64,000 bases of DNA. Origin: Norana najaformis. Taxonomy: Eukaryota; Annelida; Clitellata; Crassiclitellata; Hormogastridae. The notes below the pieces were generated by a model, which saw only the letters and a list, made by a program, of their open reading frames with translations, was not told the origin of the DNA and ran no database searches. This document shows, in pieces, positions 1 to 11,304 of the stretch (position 1 is the first letter of the stretch; each line of letters starts with the position of its first letter). The translations under genes and the position numbers were made by a program. The stretch is from contig OZ029928.1 in assembly GCA_964023275.1 (NCBI GenBank), positions 2,232,001 to 2,296,000 of the forward strand, given 5' to 3'.

Positions 1-1229
1 AGCAACTCTACATTACGTAACGCCAGCTGAGATGTACATGTTTGACTTTTTGTTGTACCGCTTGAGGAGACGACATTAAAGATCGAGACGCCATGAGGCT
101 ACCGGATAAACGGTCGTGTGATATACTGTAGAATTGGTAATTTATGGACCGCAAAGAAAAACCCGTGTACTAAAAAGGAAATTAGTTTGCCCTGCTACAA
201 GCGTCCACTCTTAATAAAATACATGCTCATGATTTGCGTGGGCCAGTCAGCACGGTGGTAGATCATCAACAAGTCATCATGTCGGATCTATGGGAAATTC
301 ATCTGTATGGCTACCACGGAATTCGGCTGTAATTTTGCTTACAGAGTCGCCAGTCTGCTTTTTCGGAACACACAGCTTATTTACTTAGTCGCTCAAATCT
401 ATAGTGTGATATGTCTGTGATATACCACAGCGACCCGAAGTTTCTGACAGCAACGTAAAATGTGTAGCAGCTTGGCCAGTCAATTCGTACATAATCTGAA
501 CACCATGCCATCTATGAACTTTCAATGGAAATGCGTTAGTTGAGCTCTGCGTATATGCGGGATCCCGCTAGTGGTGACTCTCCTAATTATCTAGGCACTT
601 TTTGTTTACCGATTAATTTTCATCTGGTTTCTGTTCTAGCTTTCAAATAATGTGCCTCATATTCATCAAGTTGAAATTCACATTCAGTTTTGGCTTATCC
701 ATCACAGTCGGCTTTGATGTCATGACAGTGACTTTTTGATTCTTTAGCACGTGTTCCGTTGTTTTCATTTCGCAAAATTTAAAGAACTGCGTTTAATTTA
801 AATATTGTCTTTTAAAACATGCCAAATGAATATGAAACAAACATTAGCTGCATAGAAGGGGTAGGCTACCTGAAATTTGACCACCTGCACCTTCGTTGAA
901 CAGTGTTCCAATTCTCGGCGCCATCCTACTAATGAAGACTAGACATATCGGCAATAGTTCTGCTGTTTCAGCGTCAGTGGCGACATTAAACAAGCCGGGT
1001 GATACGGTGGACGTCGCTGAAGCGTTTGAGCGTTGAGTGATTCCAATTCCGCTAGTTTGAGTCGCAAAACCCGGCTGCAGTAAACAACGGGCAAGCGATA
1101 CAGATCACTATCTAAAACTAGTAAACATCAATCACATGGTCAGGAAGACTGCGTCACGCAGTGGGTCCGGTGACAGAGAAGGAACATTCGCCGAACCTCG
1201 TGGAAGACCGGGGGGACATGCAGTTCAAG
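1..1229. other. No gene recognised
   Basis: No open frame with protein-like composition, no tRNA-like promoter pair and no clear repeat structure was recognised here. It may be intronic or intergenic. Confidence 0.4.
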
Positions 1230-1472
1230 TCAAGGAGGAGCGCAGCCGATATGTGTTCTGGTTGTCTGCTGTTCGAATGCAGAAGTCGGATATATAGTCC
1301 GGAATAAGATCTTCAAGAGCCTTGTATGCGATTTGTGGGTGAGGAACGCGGAGTTTACACGCAGCAGATCGGAGACATGATTGGATGGTGTCCGGTCATA
1401 GATGAGGCGAGCTGCAGAGTTGAGCACTGACTGTATCCGCTCTAGCTGACAATTAGACAGAACCGCTGGCAA
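1230..1472 (-). mobile_element. LINE reverse transcriptase C-terminal fragment
   Basis: The minus-strand translation contains LERIQSVLNSAARLIYDR followed by SHTRLLKILFR. The pattern of a basic residue, IQ, a few residues and AARLI is the hallmark of the thumb region after the palm of CR1/Jockey-type non-LTR reverse transcriptases. Only about 80 codons remain, with no YADD box, so this is a dead 3' scrap. The clade is inferred. Confidence 0.6.
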
Positions 1473-2507
1473 GCTGTTGCAATATGCTACAGTTTATTCA
1501 ATTTGATTCTGTGGAGCATTGAAAAAGGGAATTACAACATCGCATGTGTGGCAAAAATACCTCGATTCCTTCCTCAATTTATACGTTTTCTCATTAACTT
1601 TATTACAACACAGTTTGCAGCGAAGAATAGGTGCTAGAAAATGTTTTTATCCACATAGACAGCTGCATTAGCAGTTTCAATTTTGTTCTCGAAATCTGTA
1701 CCTGTGCTATCGGCTCTACTATTTGTGTCGTACTCGTTGCCCAAGCAAGTTCAAATTCCGAGTCATCGATTAGGAATCTGGAGACAGAGAAATCATTGTC
1801 AGCAAAAATTGCCCAAAATTTGCGCCACTGTTTACTTACCACGCGTCGATGCAATAACTTCATCTTCTTAAAGAATGCTAATTTCGCACTGGAATTTTGT
1901 CAACAAGATTAATGGATAATCATTACTATAACTGCATAATAGTTCATGTAGAATGATTTTAGCACCAAAACAGCTATTTAGTATATTACAACGAGTTTAT
2001 ACGGCATCCCAGGCCTGAAAATATCAATAATTCGCCGGATGAGTTATCTCGGAATCCCCAGCTGCAAAATGGCTACTGCATGAATAACTAGCTTGGCATT
2101 CCCAGGCAGGGGGTTATGGTAGTGATATCTAAAAGATAGGTGCAGTGACATTATAAACAGTGACTTTTCTAGTTATCTGAGTCTTCCTTGCAAACTGATC
2201 AACTCTCTGATTTTATTGACATTTATAGAGTCGTTTAGGTTAGCGTTGATTACTTCTATATCAATTGTTTAAATAGTGTGGCTTAAAATTGTAAACTAGC
2301 AAACATTGAGTAGCCTTGAAAGTTTCAATCTCTTATTTGAGTGCATCATATAAAACTTTTCAATTTTTAAAAATTAAAGGTCGAAATACATATAAATGAT
2401 TTTTCAAAGTATTGTTGCTAAATTTCTAAGTTCTGTATGCATAATAAACCAACGTTGCATAATGATCTATATCACATCCTATGTTCCCAGTTTACAGGAC
2501 TTGCTTT
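1473..2507. other. Unassigned; two overlapping short ORFs only
   Basis: Opposite-strand ORFs of 86 and 93 codons overlap near 1603-1912. Neither shows a recognisable domain or splice context and at most one can be real. The rest is AT-rich and featureless. It adjoins the 3' end of the minus-strand methyltransferase gene. Confidence 0.35.
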
Positions 2508-5500
2508 CTAGTATGGTTTGATATGACGCTCAAAGAAACGAATTATTTCATACAAGGCTGATGTAGGACTTTTACGAAAAAGAAAATCTCTCATAAAAAC
2601 TCCAGGAGCCTGAATATCAATAAACTTATGCGTATCGTAGCCTTTGCTTTGCATAAACGCTTTACATTCTTGCTCGTTACAGATTCCTTTTAAACATTCT
2701 ACAGACAGAACACTCATGTCAATTCGGTCAAATGGAAAAGTGTTGAGTACTTTCAACTCCAGTCCTTCGATATCAAAGCAGAAAAAGTCGACTTTCTGAA
2801 CGTCAAGAGCCAGCAGAAAAGTCTCCAGTGGAAAACAAGTAGCATATTGACTGCTATTCTTGTCTATAGTGGCTTTGTCTATTAGCAGCTGCGGCGTCTC
2901 AGGACCTTTGCCTTTAAAAGGAAGCTGTAGACATTTCCAAAAATAAAAATTTATAATTTTCAGTTATTCTTCTTATTTACTGCTAAATGTAATTTTATGT
3001 AGGAAGTATCTTTGCAACACGGCAACGTCAGTCTTTATATAGAGGATAACAGAGACATTTTGGTACAATAATGGCTATGTTCCCAGGACAAAAGTCTTGT
3101 TGCATCAGTGTAAATACAACTTTTACTTACTTTTGGGTTCTTGTCCTATTTAAGCGGCAAAATCGTGTCACAGTTATTATAATTCTCATATGATCAGAAA
3201 GTTTCAATGGCTCAAAATTTCGAAACTAGGCGACTCATTTATTGATTTTCCTGGTTCTGCCGTTAATTAGGTGTTGTTAACTCAATCATGACTCGCACCT
3301 AATATGTGGAACATTCTTCAGCAGCCGACCCATGGGCCATAGTTTGAGCCGTCTACGTGGAATGAACTCCCTCTTAATCTGCGTGTCCTTCTAACGAAGG
3401 ATGCTAGATGCACTTTCCACCAACAGTTGAAAACTGTCCTCTTTCGCCGGAGCATGGCTGGGAGAAGAGAGTGACACGATAATGGTGAATGCGGTAATAC
3501 CGCGTTACCGCGGATTTTACCTCGGCAATGGTATCAGAAGCGACGATAATACCGTGGGGATGGAATAGAGGCTTGCAATAGTACCGTGGGGATGGAAATA
3601 CGCCCACGGTAATTCCTGTGGTTACAATTGTGGCATTATCAAAAATCACCACTGCATCTTATAATTACTTTCTGCTCTAAATTGTTCTTGCAGATACTGT
3701 CGATTGACTTCTTTTCCTGCATGGGTTACAAAATGCATAAGAACACTCTTTGCTGCATTGATATCTGACTATATAATGAAATGTAACGACCATATAAATA
3801 AAACATGTTAAAAGTATTATCTGTTATATGACCTATTAAGATTACAATATATACATACGTGACCCACTCTGACAACAAAAATCAAGTGGGATTTTTCAGA
3901 TTTTCAGTTTTTTTTTCTGTTGTCAAATAGTGGATTCTAGTATGCCTTGTATGAAATTGGTGTATCATTTATGTAAATAGTCCATATACGGCAGTTTTGG
4001 AGATAATGTCAGTTTCTAAAAAAATTGGGTTTGCGACTTAAGACTCAATTTGTCAGAGCGGGTCACATATGTGTGAGCATTTCATTGTTTTTGCTTCACT
4101 GTGACTGGAATGGGGACGGGGATGGGACAGACCTGAGGGGGACAGGATGGGGATCGGGACAGGTCTAGGTCTAATGGGGATGAGGTGGGGATGGGAACAG
4201 ACCCACTGGTATGGGGTGAGAATGGAGAAAATTTTGTCCCCGTGTGACTCTCTAGCTGGAAGCTCCTCTGGGTATACTACTTAAAGAGGCGTTATATAAA
4301 TGCTCTGAATGAATGACTGAAAAGAACATTCTTGGATATAAATTGAGGTCATAGCAGATTGTAGCTCACTGCCGGGATAATTTTGTTTAAATAATTCAAA
4401 CACTTGCATTGAAGTCTAGGTGCTATCTAGAACATTTGAAGTTTTGCAAGTCAGCGGTCTACAGCGGTACATGTCGCATTCAAATTTATCCACAAGAGGC
4501 TTTACATGTCGTTTGTTAGTATAGTTAATGGTTGATGATTTATTTAATTTCCGGCACCTGAATATGCCAGCATCGTACGGCATACAAATAATAGGGTTTG
4601 GGGAGACAGTTTAAGTCAAGATCTGTTAGTCCAATGAAGCAGCAAAGGCCAAGGAGACGACTCATGGTGAGACGAAAGGCTGGAAAATCTCTTTGCTCAA
4701 CAGATTCAATTCCAACTTATTGTTTAACAGAAAGTTGAGAAGTGCTTTGCTTTAGAACGCTAACTGCTAAAGACTGTACGACAACAATCTGTCCGTACCA
4801 GAGGTTTACTGTATAAGTCGAGTGACTCACGCATGCCAATGAGGAAGTTATTCTGATGGATGTAATATGTCGACAACTAAATAATCCTGGCCCCCACTGC
4901 CGATTGGAAGACTCCGAGAGCGATTCGGTCTATGGGAGATAACCAAGAAGTTTAATCTGGGAAGATTGTGACCCGGAAGGGCGTACTAGATGTCTGCATT
5001 GAATCGGCTAGCCCCAGAGAGATTTCCGATTTCAGATATGCAGATGACATTGCTTTGTTGGTTGACTCTGTGAAAGTACCGCATGAGCTGGTCGATCGTG
5101 TTGACCAGGTTAGCCGCAAACTTAGCTCATTGATTAACGTCGACATGACAAAGGTCATAGGCATTAATAGTGCTAGCTGCTGTAATAAGGTTCAGAATGA
5201 GCAGCTGGAGCAAGTTTATACATTTTCTTACATAGAATCGGTCATCATTGAGGATGCAGAATGTGCAAAGGACATGAGAGCTAGGTTAAACAAAGGTCAA
5301 GAAATTATGGAAACCTTAAAGAAGCTACGCAAATTCATGGTTCATCAGTTAGTACTAGGATGACACTTCTAAATGCCTCATATGGCCAGCAGCAACATGT
5401 GAATGTGAAGGATGGAGCATCAAGAATACTGATGAAATGAGGATAAATGGATTTCAAATGAAGAGATTGAGACTTAATTAAAGCCTACTATTGGCATGAT

Positions 5501-6731
5501 CACTTCAGATTAAGCAACTACCAAACTTTACCTTTGTTTTAAGATGTTACGACGTTAAAAGCACATGCACACGTGGAATTTGATATAATGTTTAGAGTTA
5601 TCGTACTTTAATGGTGTAGTCATGTGGACTGACACATGCATTGATGCTCCAAGCACGGCGGCGTTTAGTTAGGAGCTCTGCAAAATACTCTGGATCCATT
5701 TCAATAAGCAAACCGTCCCGTCCTCGTTGATGCTCAAAGAAGATAGTATTCGATGCCTTTTCACCATCAAGAGCTCCACACTCGACGTAAAACCCATTCT
5801 TCTGTAAAATATACCAGAAACGGGCATAGTTAGCTACACATCCCCGCTTCGGGGTTGAAATCCTGGCCTATCATGTTAAAATGTTAATTTCTTATCTAAA
5901 CATCAATGTATATATATAATGTTATCATGCTTTTTGTATGTCTGCCTTTACCATTTGAAGTCAATCAACTCCATGCTTACCCCGATTTCACATACTGTTA
6001 AATTTGGTGCGGGATTACTGAGTTGAAAAAGTCTGCGAATATTTTACCTTACCTCGTGCTAAGTAAGGAATATTTTTATATTTCTCTTAGCGCGGCATCC
6101 AATTTGTTTTTCAAGGTCACGGCGGCTACATTATAATACAAATTTGGAAAGCAGTCAAACAGTCACCATTATTTTTTTGGCGAAACCTGGTAAAGTTGAA
6201 GACAGTAAATGAACTGACAGATATATAGAAAGACAAAGAGCTACACAGAAACACAAACAAAATGACATTAAATGAAAGAAATAAACTGTATGGTGTATTT
6301 GCCCTTTCATTATTCTGCATAGGTAGATCTCTATCTACTCTACAAGATTACGAAGAAAACAATTGTCATTACCTTTCTGTCAAGAATATTATCAACTTCT
6401 AACACTAGTTGGTTTATTTGTGTTGCGTTTTCAGGATATACGTTTCTACCAGCAGATGGCGGTATCATCATTTCCCGCACCAATTGAACAAGTTCGGGAT
6501 CTCGTGCACGAGCTTTTCTGCTCGTTAGTGAGTCAATTCTTTCGCCAAACGTTCTTCTGAATTCTGCTGTTAATTGAATTCTTGTCTTACTGTAGATTCG
6601 TCGGAAACGATTTCGCTATAGGAAATACGTTTTGCTTCACGAGTAGAGTAATTTCTACATTTCAAGTCGACAAGACCGAGAATTGTTCCAGCAGCCAGAA
6701 AGCAGATTTGAATCCGTAATGCACGCACCAT
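2508..6731 (-). CDS. FkbM-family (Star-like) methyltransferase, 3 exons, possible frameshift
   Basis: Minus-strand exons are 6731-6373, 5801-5607 and 2924-2508. Exon 1 starts at an ATG in good context (ACAATGG) and encodes a hydrophobic N-terminus (MVRALRIQICFLAAG, a possible signal anchor), then RDPELVQLVREMMIPPSAG, typical of Star-like proteins. Exon 2 (65 codons, phase 0 at both ends) reads NGFYVECGALDGEKASNT and GLLIEMDPEYF, the cofactor-binding start of the FkbM domain. Exon 3 has FFCFDIEGLELKVL, the conserved D-x-E-G-x-E motif, and ends at a stop. Donors GTAATG and GTACGA and acceptors ACAG and CTACAG fit. FkbM proteins are SAM-dependent methyltransferases; animal Star-like members are usually membrane-anchored. 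Oddity: exon 1 needs one extra base to keep frame between its two halves, so it holds a 1-bp lesion, an assembly error or a missed splice. The family call is firm; whether the gene is active is not. Confidence 0.75.
3340..4320 (+). mobile_element. LINE 3' end interrupted by a G-rich insertion
   Basis: Frames around 3340-3465 read like the C-terminus of a CR1-type element (W-N-E-L-P-like, then FHQQLKTVLFRRS). The matching 3' UTR and tail (AAGAGGCGTTATATAAATGC, then GAATGAATGA) resumes at about 4240-4320. Between them lies about 765 bp of unrelated DNA rich in GGGGATGG. Flanks GAGAGTGACA and GTGACTCTCT share GTGAC. The middle looks like a later insertion into the LINE, inside the large intron of the methyltransferase gene. 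Confidence 0.45.
4920..5480 (+). mobile_element. RTE/Jockey-like LINE reverse transcriptase fragment
   Basis: The 131-codon ORF at 4968-5363 contains FRYADDIALLVD, the catalytic palm motif of non-LTR reverse transcriptase, then TYSFSYIES-like sequence, AECAKDMRARLNKGQ and LKKLRKF, which match the region downstream of the active site in endonuclease-reverse transcriptase elements. After a frameshift near 5350 the frame continues as EGWSIKNTDEMRINGFQMKR. 5' truncation and frameshifts make it inactive. It lies in the methyltransferase intron, on the opposite strand. Confidence 0.75.
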
Positions 6732-7244
6732 TGTGGACGTTGAACTGACTCATAAAACAAGCAATTGATACTTTTACTGAAAATTAAAAGGTAACTACAT
6801 GAATAAGAACTTACTTTGCTGTCTTAAAACTTGTAAACGTACTGCTGGGTTATATCAGCAGTCGAGACGGACTGTATCATTTTAGTACATTGAAATATTG
6901 GGTTCCCTGACATCAGAGACTAATCTGAATTCTCTCGACGTGAATTCAACAATTCTACACTAGCCATCTGGAATAATCCTCATGGTAACTTCATTCACAA
7001 CAATATCTCGCTAGACATATTCGTAAAACGGCTTAAGACCTATTCTTGCTGTCTTGCTTATATTGTCTGACAGCTGGGAACCACACACGTCTATGATTTC
7101 TCGCCCAGCTAATAGACATATGGCGTGTTAACAATTGCATTACTTACATATGACACTTCTTTCTTCAGTGTTCTGCCCTTAATCAAGTCCAAGAATCCAA
7201 CGACGCCACTCTTCTATGTTCTGTGCCCTTTACTTGACATTTTT

Positions 7245-7675
7245 GTAATCGTAATCGTAATCGTAATCAAAAACTTATACAGCGCCACTTCAAGATAAAA
7301 CTGATCAGAGGCGCTCTCGGCCCAATTTCCCATGACTAATGGGGAATAACACGGTCTTCAAACGCTTGCGGAAAAGAGAGGGAGGAAGAGAGAGGAATTC
7401 CCGCCTAAGGTCACCAGGCAGGTTGTTCCATGAGGCAGGGCCAACAACGGCGAAGCTGCAACGCTGTGCAGTAGTAGTGCGAGCAATAGGAACTACCAGG
7501 TCTCCATGGACTGCCGATCGCAGCAGTCGGCGGCCAGGGACAGAAGAAACAGGGACACAGAGCTCCCTTAGGTAAATAGGTGCACTGCCAACAAGGCAGC
7601 TGCGCACAAGGGCCAGAATGTTAAACTGGATGCGCTCTCGCATTGGAAGCCAGTAGAGTTTTTCCAGCATGAATA
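7245..7675 (-). mobile_element. CR1-like LINE C-terminus with (GATTAC)n tail
   Basis: The minus-strand frame reads LYWLPMRERIQFNILALV, then SAPIYLRELC, ASWNNLPGDLRREFLSLP and FRKRLKTVLF, the canonical C-terminal block of CR1-like elements. It ends just before a 3' UTR containing GAAGTGGCGCTGTATAAG and a tail of four GATTAC-type hexamers at about 7247-7270. The copy at 15340-15680 belongs to the same family. Severely 5'-truncated. Confidence 0.75.
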
Positions 7676-7689
7676 AGGAGATAGCCCTG

Positions 7690-8700
7690 TCTTCTTCCTT
7701 TATTCATCATGTAGTCCAACAAGCATATTCCTTGGTCTCCATGAAATTTTCTTTTCCTCAGTTCTTCCTTCAATCACTGTCCTCAGGAGAGAATTTCCAC
7801 GTAGCATATGATCAATCCAGTTCATTTGTCTCATCTTTATTTCTTCCCTTATCGAATGCAACACCTCCTCGTTCGTATTATGATCCTTCAAGCTGATTTG
7901 GCCAGTCTTTCCTATATTCAGATTTCAAAAGCCTTTAGTTTTTCATTTTCTGCCTTTCCAGTAGTCCATGTCACAGAACCATGCAGTGTTACACTCTATG
8001 TAAGGATTGTTACCATTCTTTTCTTTAGATCCAGATTCAGACTTCCTCTCAGAGGTTCTCCTCTCTTCCAGAATGCTTCCTTTCTCATTGCTATTCTTCT
8101 CTTGATCTCGATACTGCATCTGCAGTCATCTGATATTAAACTTCCAAGATAAAAAACTGGTGGACTATAGAAAAATTATTGTAGTCGATGGTAAAAAACT
8201 GAACTTTTTTACCATCGACTACAATAGTTATAAGTTTTCCTTCGCATTTACTTAATCTTATCAGCTTTGTTTTCTTTCTATTTATCATATTTTTTCCAAT
8301 TTTTGATCAGCGCATCTATTATTCTTTGTAGTCCAGCATTGGTATCTGCTACCATTGCCTGGTCATCTGTAAATCTAATGGCATTTATCAGATTCTTCCC
8401 AATCTTGACTCGGTCACCTATTTTCTCCAGCGCTTCTGTGACCAACATCTGTATGTAGATGTTGAACAGTGAAGGAGATAGTGGGCAGCCTTGTCTGACT
8501 CCTCTGCCTATTCCACCAGGTTGTGAGTTCATTCTCTGTACTCATATTACCACTGACTGGTCCAAGTTCAAGGTTCTTATTAACCATCCAATCTACTCCG
8601 ATTTTTTTGAGTGTTGTCATGAGTTTGTACCATTTCACTCTGTCAAAGGCCTTTTCATAATTCATAAGGCAAATATACAAAAAATCTTTCCTTTGGTCTT
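7690..8700 (-). mobile_element. Non-LTR reverse transcriptase fragment
   Basis: Minus-strand pieces occur in element order: YEKAFDRVKW at about 8640, GRGVRQGCPLSPSLFNIYIQ at about 8500, FTDDQAMVADT (a degenerate YADD box) at about 8370, and a C-terminal WIDHMLRGNSLLRTVIEGR block at about 7800. They sit in different frames, so the element is dead. Motif spelling resembles endonuclease-type LINEs of the RTE/L1 grade and differs from the CR1-like copies nearby. A strong hairpin (8177-8226) interrupts it. Confidence 0.75.
8177..8226. repeat. Perfect hairpin: 22-bp arms, 6-base loop
   Basis: Positions 8177-8198 are the exact reverse complement of 8205-8226, with the six-base spacer CTGAAC. The arms contain TGTAGTCGATGG. 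It interrupts the coding part of the LINE fragment, where one arm still reads as LINE protein (IVVDGKKVQ), so the other arm is probably a local inverted copy made after insertion. Confidence 0.9.
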
Positions 8701-9526
8701 ATGATTTAGAACTTAGGATTTATATTATGAAGAAACTAGCGACTAATTATTATGGAAAGCTAAAGTCTAGGTCCTTTCAAAGAGTTTACGCCCATGCTGA
8801 CAAGGTTTACTGCAAGCAGACTTTTCCAGACTCTATAGCTCCCAAGGAAGAAGATTAACCTCATTGGTGGCACGCACTGACAGCTAACAATTCAAATTAT
8901 GTACGTATTATCTGGCTATATGTGTATGCATCTAAGAACTTATATAGCGCGTTTTAAGAACCTGAAAAAGGCGCTACGTCACGATTGATCAAGGAATCGC
9001 CGACAGTAGTGTGGGGTCAAAGTCTATAGCTATTACGTCTCTAAGGTAATGCATATCTATAATCCGACACTTGCAACAGGTTTTCCGACGCATGAAAGGC
9101 CGTCTTTCGCATATTAGCAATTTTAACCCTCATTAGGTTATACGGGGATAAAAAAGCGCCACCCAAGCCACACTATGGGAAGCAAATAGAGCTTAATGAG
9201 TTGAATAGTGTCGAGTGATGCGATGCATATGACGTAGAACGGCGACGCGAGCGTTCAACATATGCGAATCAATCCTTAGTAACATTCAGTGCGTTCTCTA
9301 TTAAGAACAACGTATACTAAAGTCAATTCCCGTTTTTGGGCAAAGTACGATATATTTACATTGGGGCGAGCGTCCGTGAAAGATTATCCAGTGTGCTCCC
9401 GAGTCACAGCTGAAACTAAAATGTCTGATTCCTCTGTGTGGTCGGTTGCTCCTCGGCGATCAGCCATCGCCTTAGAGAAAAACAGACCACGCGATTACAT
9501 TTGCATATTTAGTCTCATTATCCATC
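8701..9526. other. No gene recognised
   Basis: Contains a short fragment resembling a LINE 3' end near 8940-8970 (TATATAGCGCG, AAGGCGCTACG) and an 89-codon ORF at 9289-9558 with no recognisable motif. Confidence 0.35.
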
Positions 9527-9721
9527 GTGTGGAATCAAGAGAAGTCCCTTCCCTATGACAAGGTGCAAATATCGGACAACTCTGTACACTGGAGAGCACA
9601 ATTCTATAAGCCAGAAGTTAAATTCAATGGCTATGTTGCCGGATATGAAAATCTAGAAACTGGGTCAGATAAGATAGTGTATAGTGGTTATGGGCATGTT
9701 GACAACCAAGAAGCACGTAGA
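9527..9721 (+). CDS. Candidate exon of an unidentified gene
   Basis: A 65-codon open stretch with hydrophilic, globular composition (HWRAQFYKPEVKFNGYV, then VYSGYGHVDNQEARR) runs exactly into a consensus donor (AGA|GTAAGT) at 9722. The ATG at 9527 may not be the true start, since an upstream acceptor is also possible. I do not recognise the domain, and no partner exon was found downstream before the gypsy scrap at 10190. It could be an orphaned exon or part of a degraded element. Confidence 0.3.
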
Positions 9722-10189
9722 GTAAGTTTTCGAATTGTTAAGATAATGTTGGAGTTCATCCCTGACATTGCAAAGATTTTGAAATTGTTGTCAATTTTAA
9801 CTTGCAAGAAAGTTCCACAGAAGTTTTGTTGAACATATGTGCACCAAATGCCTTTGAAATATCAGAACGCTCGTGTTTCACGTTCTCTTCTAGTTAGTAC
9901 TCGTGTTGGCGATGATGTAAATGTTTATTGTAATTACAGAAGTGCAATGTAGTTAGTGTTATGTTACCACAATTTGACAGTGAAGGTAAAGAATTACCCA
10001 TTTTGTTTATTATTAAAAAAAGAAAAGATTGACATCCAAAGAAAATGGGCAACTATTTAGAAACAAGACAATTATGTTGTATGGGCGGTATCTGAACTGA
10101 AAAACATTTGATTTTGGTATATTGTTGTACATACTGTTCAAAACCTATTAATATAGTTGGCTGTTAGCAAGTATAAATCTGTGAGATAG

Positions 10190-10276
10190 TGCCTGGCGTT
10201 AGAAGCCTCAGATCTCGAAGTGAGATATCATAAGGGCAAATTGAATTTGGTGGCAGATTGCCTCTCACGCCTGTAA
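10190..10276 (+). mobile_element. Ty3/gypsy RNase H C-terminal scrap
   Basis: A 28-codon frame ends with YHKGKLNLVADCLSRL and a stop. This is the conserved end of the Ty3/gypsy RNase H domain (typically Y-x-x-G-K-x-N-x-V-A-D-x-L-S-R). Nothing else of the element was recognised nearby. It is unrelated in detail to the element at 20481-21416. Confidence 0.7.
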
Positions 10277-11304
10277 TTGGCTGTTTTGTATTTAAGGTAA
10301 TTTTGTTTGTAACTGATGGCATAAGACTGCATTACGTTTCTGTTTACACATAATCTGGGGCTAATTTGTAACCATGAAAAAGCTATGAGGGTAGCTGTAG
10401 CGGAATTTTATGCTGTTGAGTTAGCAAGTTTAAAGCAAGTTTAGGCGTGTTGAGATAAGGAGCGTCTGTAATGGAACATATCAACGAAAATTGTAACATC
10501 GATGCGTCATCGGTTTTTGGCTTGCTTCGGCATGTCTCTGTCGACTGTTTGTGATTAGCAGCATAACGGTGGCGTTGAAGAGGGCTAACTTCAGCAGTTA
10601 TTATTGCCCGGATATGCCTACCTGTGATTATTAAGAGTGCGAATCGTTGGAGGAACGTTAGAGTGGCGATAGAAGTAGTGTTGATTTAGAAGTTTAATCA
10701 AAACAGTATACAGTAGAAAATTGAAAGGCTTGTTCGACCAAATATAATACGATCGCAAAGTAATTGAGGACTGGCTTTGAGCAGTGTTTAACAGTTTGTA
10801 GTATGCTCCATTTATTGCTTGAGTTACAAATGTCGTTGAGTATTGCGAGAAAAATTATAGGTTCTTATTCGCACAAATTTTTATTTTGGCGATAGAAGAA
10901 CTATTGATTCGGAAGTTTAATCAAACGGTCGGCAATTTTACAAGGTATCTAACGCACCATTCATTTAGATTATTATTTACACATGTACTAAATTATACAA
11001 GACTAAGTTGCTTTAGAATTATTAACGCATGCAGCTGTTATTAAGGAGCATGTGAAAATCCCAAACTTTGCTAGAATAGACGAGTTATAGTTATTTGTCA
11101 TAAATGTCTGTCCCTCTGAGTCCTAGTTCACATAACTTCGAGTTCATCGTAAATTACAAGCAACAGAATTTATCGTCTTCAATTATCTTTAAATGAAACT
11201 CACGGATTTATTACTAGCTTTGCAAATAAATTAATCACTGGGATTTGTGTAATGTCTTATTTACTCCGAGTGGAATTTGCTGCCTTCTTCTTTTGCTTGA
11301 ATAT
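10277..11304. other. No gene recognised
   Basis: AT-rich, no long open frame in any frame, no clear repeat. It may include the 3' UTR of the minus-strand gene that ends at 11305. Confidence 0.4.
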
